Part shown: positions 24,390 through 33,316 of the stretch, piece after piece | Layout: every line of letters begins with the position of its first letter | Numbering within the stretch: the first letter of the stretch is position 1 | From: Accumulibacter sp. | Lineage (GTDB): Bacteria > Pseudomonadota > Gammaproteobacteria > Burkholderiales > Rhodocyclaceae | Length of the DNA: 49,713 nucleotides | NCBI RefSeq assembly: GCF_023806635.1 | Contig: NZ_JAMTDQ010000113.1 | Coordinates: 1-49,713, forward strand | Direction: 5' to 3' | Made by a program: the position numbers and the translations under genes | The notes under the pieces: generated by a model | What the model saw: the letters and a program-made list of their open reading frames with translations, nothing else | Told to the model about the DNA's origin: nothing | Database searches by the model: none

Positions 24390-24833
24390 TCAGCGCGGCA
24401 CGACACGGGCGTTTTCACCGCTACCCTCGATGAAGACCCGCTGGCCCTGGAACAGTGACTGGTTCGTCGGCTGCGTGACCGAGACCAGGACGCCGTAGGA
24501 GGTGCGGACGATGATCTGCTGTCCCTGGACAGGCCGGTCGTAGCGCTTCTGGATCTGGTTGCCGGCGATCGCGCCACCGATGGTACCCAGAACCATCGCC
24601 ACGTCGCGTCCGCTGCCGCCGCCGATCAGGCTGCCGATGCCGAGGCCGGCGAGACCACCGACAACCGCGCCGACTCCCTGATGCTGGTTGCTCTGCAGAT
24701 CGACGAAGCTGATCTGCTCGATCACCCCGCTACGGATTTCCATTTCTCCGGGCTGCTGCCCGGGTGCCGCGCAGGCCGCCAGGAGAACCGCAAAGGCGAG
24801 CGCTGAAAGATAGGACCTGAGTTGTTTGAACAT
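24390..24833 (-). CDS. Glycine-zipper outer-membrane lipoprotein (SlyB/Pcp-like)
   Basis: The 147-residue product starts at ATG 24833, preceded by AAGGAG. It has a lipoprotein signal (FAVLLAACAAP, Cys21), then IEQISFVDLQ and a glycine-zipper 2TM stretch (GVGAVVGGLAGLGIGSLIGG, 53-72; further Gly-rich residues to about 92). A C-terminal QGQQIIVRTSYGVLVSV segment follows. This is the layout of SlyB/Pcp-type lipoproteins that span or stabilise the outer membrane. A CCGGT-GAGA-ACCGG hairpin at 24336-24349 lies downstream but has no T-run. Confidence 0.8.
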   Translation of the reverse strand: MFKQLRSYLSALAFAVLLAACAAPGQQPGEMEIRSGVIEQISFVDLQSNQHQGVGAVVGGLAGLGIGSLIGGGSGRDVAMVLGTIGGAIAGNQIQKRYDRPVQGQQIIVRTSYGVLVSVTQPTNQSLFQGQRVFIEGSGENARVVPR

Positions 24834-25092
24834 GCTGGGCTCCTTGAAGGGCGGTTGAGCAGGAGGGGACGGTCGATCGCTGCGATGCAGCCGCTGCATG
24901 ATACCTCTTTTCCTGCCGAACTTTCGTGTCGGCGGCCGCACACCGAGCGCCTCCAGCGGCATCCCGACCGCCGCTGGCGCCATCCGTGCGCGCCCCGCGG
25001 CGGCCCTGCACTCGCCTCACGCGGCACGCCGCTGCCGGGGCCGTTCTGGCAGGGCAATCGCGGAGTTCCTGGCGCGCGACGTATGACGATGG

Positions 25093-25422
25093 CTACTGTG
25101 CCAGGTTGCGGCCCGAGACGGCGACGCAGCCCGCCGAGCCCAGCGGGCACACCGTGACGTAGGTTGCCTTCTGACCGCAACCCTCGACACCGATCGTGTA
25201 CTCGGCGCGTTCGATGCCGTTCCAGAGGACGGGTTGCAGCAGGTTGGCCGAGAGCACGTAGCCGCGTGCCGTCGGGCACGACATCTCGAACTGGCCCCTG
25301 CGTACGGCGGTCAGCAGTGCCTGGTCCTGCTCGCTGGCCAGCATCTGCTGCGGGCTGGCGCAGCCGCCGAGCAATAGCGCGAGACCCGCAGAAAAGAAGA
25401 TTCCTCGTTGTATGCCTTGCAT
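25093..25422 (-). CDS. Small Cys-containing lipoprotein
   Basis: The 109-residue product starts at ATG 25422, with GAGGAGG just upstream. The lipobox is LALLLGGCAS (Cys21). The mature region has five further cysteines or Cys-rich spots (MSCPTARGY, VEGCGQKATYVTVCPLG, AGCVAV), suggesting disulfides in the periplasm. I do not recognise a named family. A 259-bp gap with no clear gene separates it from the SlyB-like gene. Confidence 0.65.
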   Translation of the reverse strand: MQGIQRGIFFSAGLALLLGGCASPQQMLASEQDQALLTAVRRGQFEMSCPTARGYVLSANLLQPVLWNGIERAEYTIGVEGCGQKATYVTVCPLGSAGCVAVSGRNLAQ

Positions 25423-25580
25423 GAAATCCTCCTCGATCAAGACGCTGCTCCTTGCTCCGGGCGGTACCGGCCGCTGCTGCTCGCGAAACAGGGTGCGCGT
25501 GCTGCCGGCGCCGGGAGCGAAAGAATCCGGTCGCCCTGGCCTACCTCGCTGACGCTGCGGCGGCGGTCGCCTGCGCTTCT

Positions 25581-28181
25581 TCAGCGTCGGCCCCCAAAGC
25601 CACCGCGAAAGCCGCCGCCGAACCCTCCACCACCGAAACGGCTGTCGCCGAAGCCGCCGCCGCCACCGAAGCGGTCGGCGAAGCCGCTGCCGCCGCCGTA
25701 GCGGCTGCCCCAGCTGTCACCACCGCCCCAGCCACCGGCGGCACGGTCGCCGCCGCCCCAGCCACCCTGGTAAGTGCTTCTTGCCTGCTGTTCGCGGTCA
25801 GCCCACGAGGTGTCGCCGCCGGCTGACTGCCAGCCGCCGGCGCCGTGCTGCTGCCAGCCACCGTCGCTGTTGCGGTAGACATTGCCGTCGGCGCCGGCAT
25901 AGTGGTCGCCGAACAGCCCGCTCGAGGTGTAGCTCTTGGTCTGGCCGGTCCTGGCATCATAGGCGCTGACCGTGTGTTGCGCACTCAGCCCCTGCGGCCC
26001 TGCCGTTGCCGTTGCCGTCTTCGTCACCGAGCTCCCCTGCGGGCCGGTGGCGGTCGCGCTCGAGGCATACGATCGCTGGCCGGCGTCGGTATTGTAGGAG
26101 CCGGCACGGGCGACGTTGCCGCTCACACCGCCGGCGGTGTCGAAGGTGCGGTCGTAGCCGCGCGTCGCCTGGCCGGTATAGGGGTTGTAGCTCCGCCCGG
26201 CTGCGTACGAGCCGCTGGTGCCGGTGCGTGTGTTGGCATAGGTGCCGGCGGCGCTCGTGCCGACACGGCCGTCGGCGCTGGCGGTCCAGCTGCGCGTCCC
26301 GGAGTAGACGGTGTTGCCCCAGTGGCCATAGACATTCGCGCTGGCCGAACCGCAGCAGGGATAGCCCCAGTAACCGGGGTGGTAGTAGGCACCACCCCAG
26401 TAGGGCGCGGCCCAGGCGGCGGTGGCGAGGCCGAGGCCGAAGCCGAAGCCGAAGCCGACGTAGGGGTTGTAGATCGGTGCGGCAGCCAGTCCCCACGTGT
26501 AGGGCGTCGCATACCATACGGAACCGATCCACGGCGTGTAGGTGTAGCCCGTGCCATAGACCACGACGCCGTCAGGGGCGACGACGGTTCCCAGGTAGCC
26601 TGGCGTGTAGCCGACATAGACCACCTCGCTGCTGCCCCCGTAGACCTGGACATAGGTCACGTAATGCAGGGGCGAACTCGGCGGGATGCTGTAGATCACC
26701 GCCGGTACGCTGCTGGCGACGGTCCATGGTCCGGTGAGTCCGCTGGCGGTGAACCAGACGCCGGCCTGCACCGCGTAGTAGGCGTTCGGGCCGACCTGGA
26801 TGATCGGCGTCGCGGTATTGCCGACATACTGCAGCGGTGTCCCGGCGATCGCGCGCCACTGCGGTGCACCGTCGAAGGTCGGGGTGAAGGAAGGACCGTT
26901 GCGCAGCGGCACGACTGCCGTCTGCGGGATCGAGTTGGCGATCAGCGCCTCCTGCGCCTGGGCCGTGCCGGCGACCGACGCCAGGACGACGCCGGCGGCA
27001 GCGTCCTTTGGTATGTGCGCAAAATCTGCCGGCAATGAATTGGCGGCAACGAAGGTCCAGGGGCCGTTGAGGGACGGAGCCCGATACCAGCGGCCGGAAA
27101 GCAGGGTGTAATAGTCGTCGTTGGCGGTGTTGACGAGCACATCGGCGGTCGTGTTGTCGGCCCAGAGCAGGCCCGTGCCGGTGATCGGGACGAAGTTCGG
27201 TCGTCCCTTGAAGACGATCAGTTCGGCCGGCGTCTGCGTCACGTGGATGGTCGGCACGCCGTTGGCGAGAGACGGTTTCGGGTCTGCCTTCGGCCCGCCG
27301 TCGAGCAGGTCCACGATGCCCTTGCCGGCGAGCCCCTGCATCAGGTCGGCGAGCCCAAGCGGTGTCTCGCCGGCGGGCTGCCAGGGCCCGTCGAGCGACG
27401 ACGCGGCCAGCCATCCATCGTAGACGTGCAGGTACCAGGTGCTGCCCAGACGCGGGCGGGCGATCAGCGCCTGCGTGTTGATCACCCGCTCGAAGCGCGA
27501 ACCGGCAACTGCCCGAATCACCGGGCTGCCGTCGATCGGCACGAGGATTGCCGGACTCTGGCTGATGATGACCCGTGGTGGCTCGTTGCTCACCGCGACG
27601 CTCTTCGGCTTCACCGTCTGCGAGGCGGCGAGCTGTCCCTGCAGCAGGTCGAGAGACATGCTGTCCAGCGCTGCCGGCAGGGCGCCGCGCAACTGCTCGA
27701 GGTAGGCGAGACCGTTGTCGGCGACGGTCGGAAAGCGCGCGCGCGTCAGAGTCAGGTCTTCGAGGGCGACAGTGCGTGTCGTGCGATCGACGGCGGTGCG
27801 CGCGCTGCCCCAGATGACGCCGAAGGTCTGCTGGTTCGCGCCACTGCCCGGTAGCGACACGGCGGCGCGGAAGGCGAGCGTGTTGCCCTGCCAGCCATCG
27901 ACCTGCGGCAGGTAAATCAGGGCCGTCGCGTTGGCGAGCGCGACCTGGCGTGGCCAGGCATCAGCCTGCGGCGGCTGTGCGGCAGGCTCCGCAGCGCTGC
28001 CGCCGGCGCTGATCGGCGCGCCGCTCGGCAGCACGGCGGGGCCACCGCCGGGGATGACGTCGATCACCTGCAGGGAAGGATTCACCGGTTGCTGGTTGGC
28101 ACAGCCGAGCGGTCCAAGCAGGGCGGTTGCGATCAGGCAGGCAAGCCCGCCGGGGGCCGGTGTGCGGCGCGTCATCATCAT
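25581..28181 (-). CDS. Large lipoprotein with aromatic repeats and Gly-rich C-terminus
   Basis: The product has 866 residues from the first of three ATGs at 28181, with GAGGACACC upstream. A lipobox is visible (LLGPLGCANQ). The middle (about 270-560) holds at least three diverged repeats of the form xxWxxAxxLxGPW, for example GRWYRAPSLNGPW, GVWFTASGLTGPW and GWLAASSLDGPW. From about 600 the chain is rich in Tyr, Gly, Ser and Thr. The last 100 residues are Gly/Trp/Arg/Phe low-complexity (GGGGFGDSRFGGGGFGGGF). I recall similar environmental proteins annotated as 'carbohydrate-binding family V/XII', but I see no catalytic motif. It is probably a surface or periplasmic binding protein. Confidence 0.65.
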   Translation of the reverse strand: MMMTRRTPAPGGLACLIATALLGPLGCANQQPVNPSLQVIDVIPGGGPAVLPSGAPISAGGSAAEPAAQPPQADAWPRQVALANATALIYLPQVDGWQGNTLAFRAAVSLPGSGANQQTFGVIWGSARTAVDRTTRTVALEDLTLTRARFPTVADNGLAYLEQLRGALPAALDSMSLDLLQGQLAASQTVKPKSVAVSNEPPRVIISQSPAILVPIDGSPVIRAVAGSRFERVINTQALIARPRLGSTWYLHVYDGWLAASSLDGPWQPAGETPLGLADLMQGLAGKGIVDLLDGGPKADPKPSLANGVPTIHVTQTPAELIVFKGRPNFVPITGTGLLWADNTTADVLVNTANDDYYTLLSGRWYRAPSLNGPWTFVAANSLPADFAHIPKDAAAGVVLASVAGTAQAQEALIANSIPQTAVVPLRNGPSFTPTFDGAPQWRAIAGTPLQYVGNTATPIIQVGPNAYYAVQAGVWFTASGLTGPWTVASSVPAVIYSIPPSSPLHYVTYVQVYGGSSEVVYVGYTPGYLGTVVAPDGVVVYGTGYTYTPWIGSVWYATPYTWGLAAAPIYNPYVGFGFGFGLGLATAAWAAPYWGGAYYHPGYWGYPCCGSASANVYGHWGNTVYSGTRSWTASADGRVGTSAAGTYANTRTGTSGSYAAGRSYNPYTGQATRGYDRTFDTAGGVSGNVARAGSYNTDAGQRSYASSATATGPQGSSVTKTATATAGPQGLSAQHTVSAYDARTGQTKSYTSSGLFGDHYAGADGNVYRNSDGGWQQHGAGGWQSAGGDTSWADREQQARSTYQGGWGGGDRAAGGWGGGDSWGSRYGGGSGFADRFGGGGGFGDSRFGGGGFGGGFRGGFGGRR

Positions 28182-28456
28182 CGGGGTGTCCTCGAGGGGA
28201 AGGCTGGCGAGATCAGGTGGCAGAGTATCGCGCTGCCCGCAGTACCGGTCAAGGTCGGCGGTTGCCGTGGCGGCGCGGAGCGGGCTCGCCGGGCAAGGGC
28301 TCGTTTCGCCGCGTCGGCTTCCCGGACAGTCGGGCAGGGACCGCAGCACGCGCTGCGAGGTTTGCGCCGACGCCGCCAGTCGGCTAGAGTCGAGTCGCCG
28401 CCCGCACGGGTGGCCCACGCCCGTCAATGGCAGGAATCCAGGCAGGAGGTCGGCCG

Positions 28457-28930
28457 ATGCTCACGCTCTCGAACCAGGTCTCGTCGGTGGCGCAGGTGAT
28501 CCAGCTCGCCGTTGCGCCGGTGTTCCTGCTTGCCGGCGTCGGTGCCCTTCTCGGCGTTCTCGCCAACCGGCTGGCGCGGGTCATCGACCGCTTCCACGTG
28601 CTCGAGAAACTGCTGGCCGGCAGCCTGCCAGCGACGGAGCGTGCACAGACGCTGGCCACCATCGTCTCGCTGTCGCGAAGGGCGCGCATGATCCACTGGG
28701 CGATCAGCCTCTGCGTCGCCTGCGAACTGCTGGTCTGCCTCGTCGTCGCTGCGCTTTTCATCGGCGCCGAGATGCAGATCGACCTTTCGCGCCCGATCGG
28801 CGCGCTCTTCGTCGCCGCGATGCTGGCGCTGATCGCCGGCCTGACCTGCTTTCTGCGCGAGATCGCCCTCGCCACGAGCTTCATCGAGAGCATCGGGCGG
28901 ACGGCGGCGCGTGCCGATCAGGAAACCTGA
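28457..28930 (+). CDS. DUF2721 membrane protein
   Basis: The 157-residue product starts at ATG 28457, with GGAGG about 10 bases upstream. It has three predicted membrane segments: QLAVAPVFLLAGVGALLGVL (16-35), WAISLCVACELLVCLVVAAL (about 80-99) and IGALFVAAMLALIAGLTCFL (about 113-132). A charged segment, NRLARVIDRFHVLE (37-50), follows the first. This matches DUF2721, a family of unknown function. The gene is divergent from the large lipoprotein across a 275-bp gap that shows no clear gene. Confidence 0.75.
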   Translation: MLTLSNQVSSVAQVIQLAVAPVFLLAGVGALLGVLANRLARVIDRFHVLEKLLAGSLPATERAQTLATIVSLSRRARMIHWAISLCVACELLVCLVVAALFIGAEMQIDLSRPIGALFVAAMLALIAGLTCFLREIALATSFIESIGRTAARADQET

Positions 28931-29231
28931 CACGATCTCCGGCGCTGGCTGCAGCACCGGTCATCGCGTCGAGGCCAGGCACGCGCCCGTGCGACCGCGG
29001 GCCGCGGCGGCACTCCGGCACCCTGGTCCGCGGCACTTGCTCGTCGTACCGCGGCTCTTGGCAGCGCCACGGAAGCGCGGCTGTCCGGTGCCGTGCCGTG
29101 CCGTGCCGGGGCGCAGCGAAATTGACGCGTGCGCGGGGGGTCGCTATGCTTCCCTGCTGCTGCGCGGCAACCGGGAAAGGATCGGGTCAGCGAGTTGCCG
29201 GGCGAGGATGCGTGGGGCGGGAAGGGGTGTC
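28931..29231. other. 301-bp gap before the Nudix gene
   Basis: No convincing gene is visible; the frame that runs through from 28911 is Arg/Pro/Ala-rich and lacks a domain. The stretch contains a small tandem repeat at 29088-29107. The promoter of the Nudix-macro-SIR2 cluster should be here, but I could not pick a clear -35/-10 pair. Confidence 0.4.
29088..29107. repeat. Four GTGCC tandem units
   Basis: Four exact copies of the 5-bp unit GTGCC occur in tandem in the leader region of the Nudix gene. The run could vary in length by slippage. No function is evident. Confidence 0.7.
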
Positions 29232-29807
29232 ATGGGAAGGGTGGAGGTTCGCGGTCGTCGGCGCCTGCTCGACGACTTCTTCAAGGTCGACGAAGCCGAG
29301 GTGAGCTTCGAGCTTGCCGATGGTTCGATGACGCCGCCCGCGCGGCGGCTCGTCTTCGAGCGCGGCGACTCGGTCGCCGCCGTCGTCTACCACCGCGATT
29401 CGGACAGCCTGCTCTTTGCCGAGCAGTTTCGCTATCCGACCGTCGGCAAGGGTTCCGGCTGGGTGCTCGAAGTCGTCGCCGGCATGATCGACAGCGGCGA
29501 GTCGCCCGAAACCGCCTTGCGCCGCGAGATCGAGGAGGAACTGGGTTTTGCGGTCACCCGCTGCGAGCCGATCGCCACCTTCTTCGTCTCTCCCGGCGGC
29601 TCGTCCGAGCGCATCTGGCTCTACTACGCCGAGGTCGGCGAGGGCGGGCGCGTCGGCAGCGGCGGCGGCCTTGCTGCCGAGCAGGAGGAGATCCGCATCG
29701 TCAGCCTGTCGACGGCAGCGGCGATGGACGCGCTGCGCGAAGGCACCCTGGTCGATGCGAAGACGATCATCGGTCTGCAATGGCTGCGCGCGCGCGCACT
29801 GTCGTAG
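29232..29807 (+). CDS. Nudix hydrolase, ADP-ribose pyrophosphatase type
   Basis: The 191-residue product starts at ATG 29232 after GGGAAGGGG. The Nudix box is complete: G84-MIDSG-E90, then R98-E-I-E-E-E-L-G (GX5EX7REUXEEXGU). The upstream half (VAAVVYHRDSDSLLFAEQFR, then GWVLEVVAGMID) resembles NudF/ADPRase-like enzymes, which hydrolyse ADP-ribose to AMP and ribose 5-phosphate. Substrate choice is inferred from overall similarity. The gene lies 41 bp before a deoxyribosyltransferase/macro gene and upstream of a SIR2-CHAT gene on the same strand. All three families handle NAD or ADP-ribose, so I infer a shared pathway. Confidence 0.85.
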   Translation: MGRVEVRGRRRLLDDFFKVDEAEVSFELADGSMTPPARRLVFERGDSVAAVVYHRDSDSLLFAEQFRYPTVGKGSGWVLEVVAGMIDSGESPETALRREIEEELGFAVTRCEPIATFFVSPGGSSERIWLYYAEVGEGGRVGSGGGLAAEQEEIRIVSLSTAAAMDALREGTLVDAKTIIGLQWLRARALS

Positions 29808-29848
29808 TTCAATGGCCGGGCGGGCCGCACAGGGAGAAGGGGAACGAG

Positions 29849-31213
29849 ATGCCGAACGAACAGCCGAGCGAGGACACGGGGCGCCTGTGTTTCGTCATCA
29901 TGCCCTTCGGCGAGAAGGATGATCACGGCAGGCTGATCGACTTCGACGCCGTGTACCGGCAGATCATCAAGCCGGCGGTAGACTCGCTGGGGCAGGAGCG
30001 CATCCGAATCCGTTGCCTGCGTTGCGACGAGGTCGAGAAGGCAGGCCTGATCCACGAACGGATGATCAACTTCATCCTCGACGCCGAGGTGGCGGTGGTC
30101 GACATCAGCACCGCCAACCCCAACGTGTACTACGAGCTCGGTGTCCGTCATGCGCTCAGGGAGCGGGTGACGGTGCTCATCCGCCGCGAAGGAACGCGCA
30201 ACCCCTTCAACATCGCCGGCATGAACACCATCGACTACGACGATTCGGATGCGGAGAAGATCGCGCAGGCGCAGTCGCTGATCCGCAGCTTCATTCGCAA
30301 CGGTTTGCTGTCGAGCACGCGCGACAGCCTCGTCCATGCCGCTGTACCTGGCCTCGAGGTCAGTTCGCGGCTGGGCGCCTTCGCGGCTTCGCGAATCCAT
30401 CGCCATGCACCGGCGAATGCGCCGGGCAGGGAGATTCGGCTGATCACCGGCAATCTGCGGCATGTCAATCTCGACTCCGGCAGTACCGACGACCAGATCG
30501 ACATCTGGGTCAGCTCCGAGAACATCAACATGCAGATGGCACGGGTCTTCGATGCCTCCGTCTCGGCGCTGATCCGCTATCTCGGGGCACGTCGCGACGA
30601 CGTCGGCGATATCGTCGAGGACACCATTGCCGACGAACTGCGCGCCAGGATGCGTGGCCGGCAGCAGGTGAACCCGGGCATGGTGGTGTCGACCGGTAGC
30701 GGCGCCCTGGCCGAGTCGCACCATGTGCGGCGGATCTTCCATGTCGCGTCGGTCTATGGCGTCATTGGCGGCGGCTATCACCCGATCGCGCAGGTGGAAC
30801 AGTGCGTGACGGCAGCGCTGGTGCAGGCCGATCGCGAATCGGCGCGTCTGGAGAAAGCGGGCGAGGCGCCATATCGGTCGATCCTCTTTCCGCTGCTGGC
30901 GACCGGCAGCGGCTCCGCCAGCCTGGTCGACAACGCCCGCAGGCAGCTCGAAGCGGCGCGCAACTACCTCGAAGCGCGGGCCATGGCGACCCGGCTCGAG
31001 CGCGTGTGCTTCCTGGCGCCGACGAAAAGGCACCTCTCGGCGCTGCAGGTGGCGCTGGCCGAGCTTGGCATCGCCGAGGTGGACTCTTGTCCCGTCGCCG
31101 TCGCCGGAGCCGCGGCGCAGGCGGGGCAGGTTGCGCAGGGCGATCGCACGAGCGCTGCCGATTGCGGCCATGCGGGCACGCCCATCCATGATGTGGCCGA
31201 CGGCGGTCGCTGA
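29849..31213 (+). CDS. Nucleoside-deoxyribosyltransferase-like domain fused to a macro domain
   Basis: The 454-residue product starts at ATG 29849, preceded by AGGGAGAAGG. Residues about 11-150 resemble the nucleoside 2-deoxyribosyltransferase/TIR-related fold: RLCFVIMPFGEK (12-23), CDEVEKAGLIHERM (59-72), VVDISTANPNVYYELGVRHA (83-102) with Glu96 in the catalytic position. Residues about 194-370 read as a macro domain: EIRLITGNL, a VSSEN segment where VNAAN is usual, SVSALIRYLGA, then NPGMVVSTGSGAL and RIFHVASVYG. Macro domains bind or hydrolyse ADP-ribose groups. The tail is low-complexity. The fusion suggests an enzyme that makes or senses an ADP-ribose- or nucleoside-type ligand. The SIR2-CHAT gene starts 15 bp downstream. 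Confidence 0.7.
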   Translation: MPNEQPSEDTGRLCFVIMPFGEKDDHGRLIDFDAVYRQIIKPAVDSLGQERIRIRCLRCDEVEKAGLIHERMINFILDAEVAVVDISTANPNVYYELGVRHALRERVTVLIRREGTRNPFNIAGMNTIDYDDSDAEKIAQAQSLIRSFIRNGLLSSTRDSLVHAAVPGLEVSSRLGAFAASRIHRHAPANAPGREIRLITGNLRHVNLDSGSTDDQIDIWVSSENINMQMARVFDASVSALIRYLGARRDDVGDIVEDTIADELRARMRGRQQVNPGMVVSTGSGALAESHHVRRIFHVASVYGVIGGGYHPIAQVEQCVTAALVQADRESARLEKAGEAPYRSILFPLLATGSGSASLVDNARRQLEAARNYLEARAMATRLERVCFLAPTKRHLSALQVALAELGIAEVDSCPVAVAGAAAQAGQVAQGDRTSAADCGHAGTPIHDVADGGR

Positions 31214-31228
31214 AGCGAGGCGCGACCA

Positions 31229-33316
31229 ATGCCAGCCAGGAAGCCACCCGAAGCTCCAGCGCCGGTCGCTGGCGCAGGCGTCACCGCAGCCGCCGCTGCC
31301 AACCCGGCGCCCGAACTGCCGATTCCGCCGCAACTCCTGCAGCACCTGCGCGAGCGCCGGCTGCTGCTGTTCGCCGGCGCCGGGCTGTCGGCGCAGGCCG
31401 GTTTGCCGACCTGGCGATCGCTGGTGCAGGATGTCGTCGACGCGACGATCGCCGAAACGATGCAGGGGGAGGAGTCCCGCCGCGAGCTGGAGAGCATGAT
31501 TGCCGCCGGCAAGTGGCTGCAGATCGCCGATCACTGCAAGCTCAAGCTCGGCCCCGGCGAGTACGCACGGCTGCTCGGCGAGCGACTCAGTGACTCGGGC
31601 AGGCCGGTGCCCGAAGCGCATCGACTGGCCGTCCGGCTGCCCTTTGCCGCCTGGGTGACGACCAACTACGACAAGCTGCTGGAGCGCGCCTACGCCGAGG
31701 AGCGTGGCGGTCTGCCGAAGACCCTGACCAGCCTCGACACCGAAGCTCTCGGGCGTCTGTTGTTCGATGGGGCGCCCTTCGTGCTCAAGGCGCACGGCGA
31801 TCTCGACAAGCCGGACAGCCTCGTCTTCACCTCGCGCGACTATCGGGACCTGATCCACGGCAATGCGGCGTTCAGCGCCGCGTTCTCGTCGATCCTGCTG
31901 ACGCACTCGGTGCTCTTCGTCGGCTATTCGCTCGCCGATCCCGATTTCAACCTGCTGCTCGACCGCCAGCTCCTCACCTTCCGTGGCTTTGCTCCGGAGC
32001 GTTATGCGCTGATGTCGGGGATCGGCAAGGTCGAGGAGGAGTACCTCTGGCGCGTCTGCCAGATTCGCGTCATCGCCTATCCCGAGGGACGGCATGAGGC
32101 GGTTCCCGCCTTCTTCCAGCGCCTTGCCGATCGGCTCGCGGCAGCACCCGCGGCGACCTTGGGCAGTGCTGCGCGGGCGGCGTCGGTGGCCGTGGCGACG
32201 CCGGCGCGGCGCGCCACCCGGGCAGCCTCTGCGCCTGCCGCAGCGGCAACACCGGCCGTCCTCGCCCTCGACTGGCGCGAAGGAGCCCTGCAGGCGATGC
32301 TCAGTGACCGCGGCAAGGTCGTTGCCACGGCTTCCGGGCCGCGCGAAGCCTGGGCAGCGCCCGCCGCGGCATCGCGCGCGCTGGAGTCAGGAAGCGCCCG
32401 CGAAGGATCGCTCGCCGAGTGCAGCGCTGCCCTCGGGCGGACGCTCGGGCCGGTGATGGTGAAGGCGCTCGGCAGCGTGCTGAAGGGCCAGCACGGCCGC
32501 CTGCTGCGGCTCGACCTGACCCGCGAGGTCGAGCGCCTGCCGTGGGAACTGCTCGCAGCCGGTTCGCGGACCCTGGCCGAACTGGCAGCCGTCTACCGTG
32601 CACCGGTCGGTGTTTCGGAGAGCGCGCGCGGCCTGCCGGCAGTCGGTTCGCCGTTGCGGGCCCTGGTGGTCGCCGATACGATGAGTGCCCAGCCGGCGCT
32701 GGCGCTGCCGGGCGCGGCGGCCGAGGGGCGCGCCGTGGCTGCTGAAGTCCGTGGCAGTGGTGTCGGCGAGGTGAGACTCCTGATCGGCCCGGAAGCGACC
32801 CATGACGCGCTGGCGAGGGCTTTCGACGAGTTCGATCCCGACGTCTTCCACTTCGCCGGCCATGCCTGGTTCGACGAGCACGAGGCTTACCTCGAACTCG
32901 CCGACCGCCACCTGACGGCGACCATGATGCGGCCCTGGCTGACGCGGCATTCGCCGGCATTCATGTTTCTCAACTCGCACTACACGGCGTTCATTCCGGC
33001 CGGCGTAGAGGGCCAGGGTGGTGCCCACGCCGAGGCGGTCAGCGCCGGATTGCGCGGGCGCCCCGGCTTCGCCGACCTTGCCATGCGCAGCGGTGTCGGC
33101 GCCTTCCTCGGCACCTACAGCGGCGCCATCGACGACGCGGGCGCGAGCGACTTCGCTCTCGTCCTCTTTCGCGCGCTGTTGCAGGGCGAGAGCGTGGCCG
33201 GTGCGCTGCGGGCGGCGCGCGCCCTGGCGCGCGAGCAGCGGAGCACCACCGCCTTGCTCTACTGCCTGTACGGCGAGGGCGCGCTGCGACTCGTCGATGC
33301 CGGCGAGGGGGCATAG
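31229..33316 (+). CDS. SIR2-domain protein fused to a CHAT-like domain
   Basis: The product has 695 residues. A Pro/Ala-rich leader (1-33) precedes a SIR2-like domain (about 40-300): LLLFAGAGLSAQAGLP (45-60), VTTNYDKL (143-150) and LKAHGDLDKPDS (186-197) with His189, then VLFVGYSLADPDFN. These are the NAD-binding and catalytic signatures of SIR2 NADases. An Ala-rich linker (about 303-342) joins it to a CHAT-like region (about 430-690): RLPWELL, VFHFAGHAWFDE with the expected catalytic His545, then FLGTYSGAIDDAGASDFALV. The position of the catalytic Cys reads FLNSHYTAF (580-588), so a protease is probably inactive. By analogy with SIR2 effectors of phage defence it may deplete NAD. It ends the Nudix/NDT-macro/SIR2 cluster. 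Confidence 0.78.
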   Translation: MPARKPPEAPAPVAGAGVTAAAAANPAPELPIPPQLLQHLRERRLLLFAGAGLSAQAGLPTWRSLVQDVVDATIAETMQGEESRRELESMIAAGKWLQIADHCKLKLGPGEYARLLGERLSDSGRPVPEAHRLAVRLPFAAWVTTNYDKLLERAYAEERGGLPKTLTSLDTEALGRLLFDGAPFVLKAHGDLDKPDSLVFTSRDYRDLIHGNAAFSAAFSSILLTHSVLFVGYSLADPDFNLLLDRQLLTFRGFAPERYALMSGIGKVEEEYLWRVCQIRVIAYPEGRHEAVPAFFQRLADRLAAAPAATLGSAARAASVAVATPARRATRAASAPAAAATPAVLALDWREGALQAMLSDRGKVVATASGPREAWAAPAAASRALESGSAREGSLAECSAALGRTLGPVMVKALGSVLKGQHGRLLRLDLTREVERLPWELLAAGSRTLAELAAVYRAPVGVSESARGLPAVGSPLRALVVADTMSAQPALALPGAAAEGRAVAAEVRGSGVGEVRLLIGPEATHDALARAFDEFDPDVFHFAGHAWFDEHEAYLELADRHLTATMMRPWLTRHSPAFMFLNSHYTAFIPAGVEGQGGAHAEAVSAGLRGRPGFADLAMRSGVGAFLGTYSGAIDDAGASDFALVLFRALLQGESVAGALRAARALAREQRSTTALLYCLYGEGALRLVDAGEGA

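Noticed and set aside
29624-32095. An 823-residue minus-strand open frame across the Nudix/NDT-macro/SIR2 cluster
   Set aside because: It spans three well-supported plus-strand genes and has shadow-type composition.
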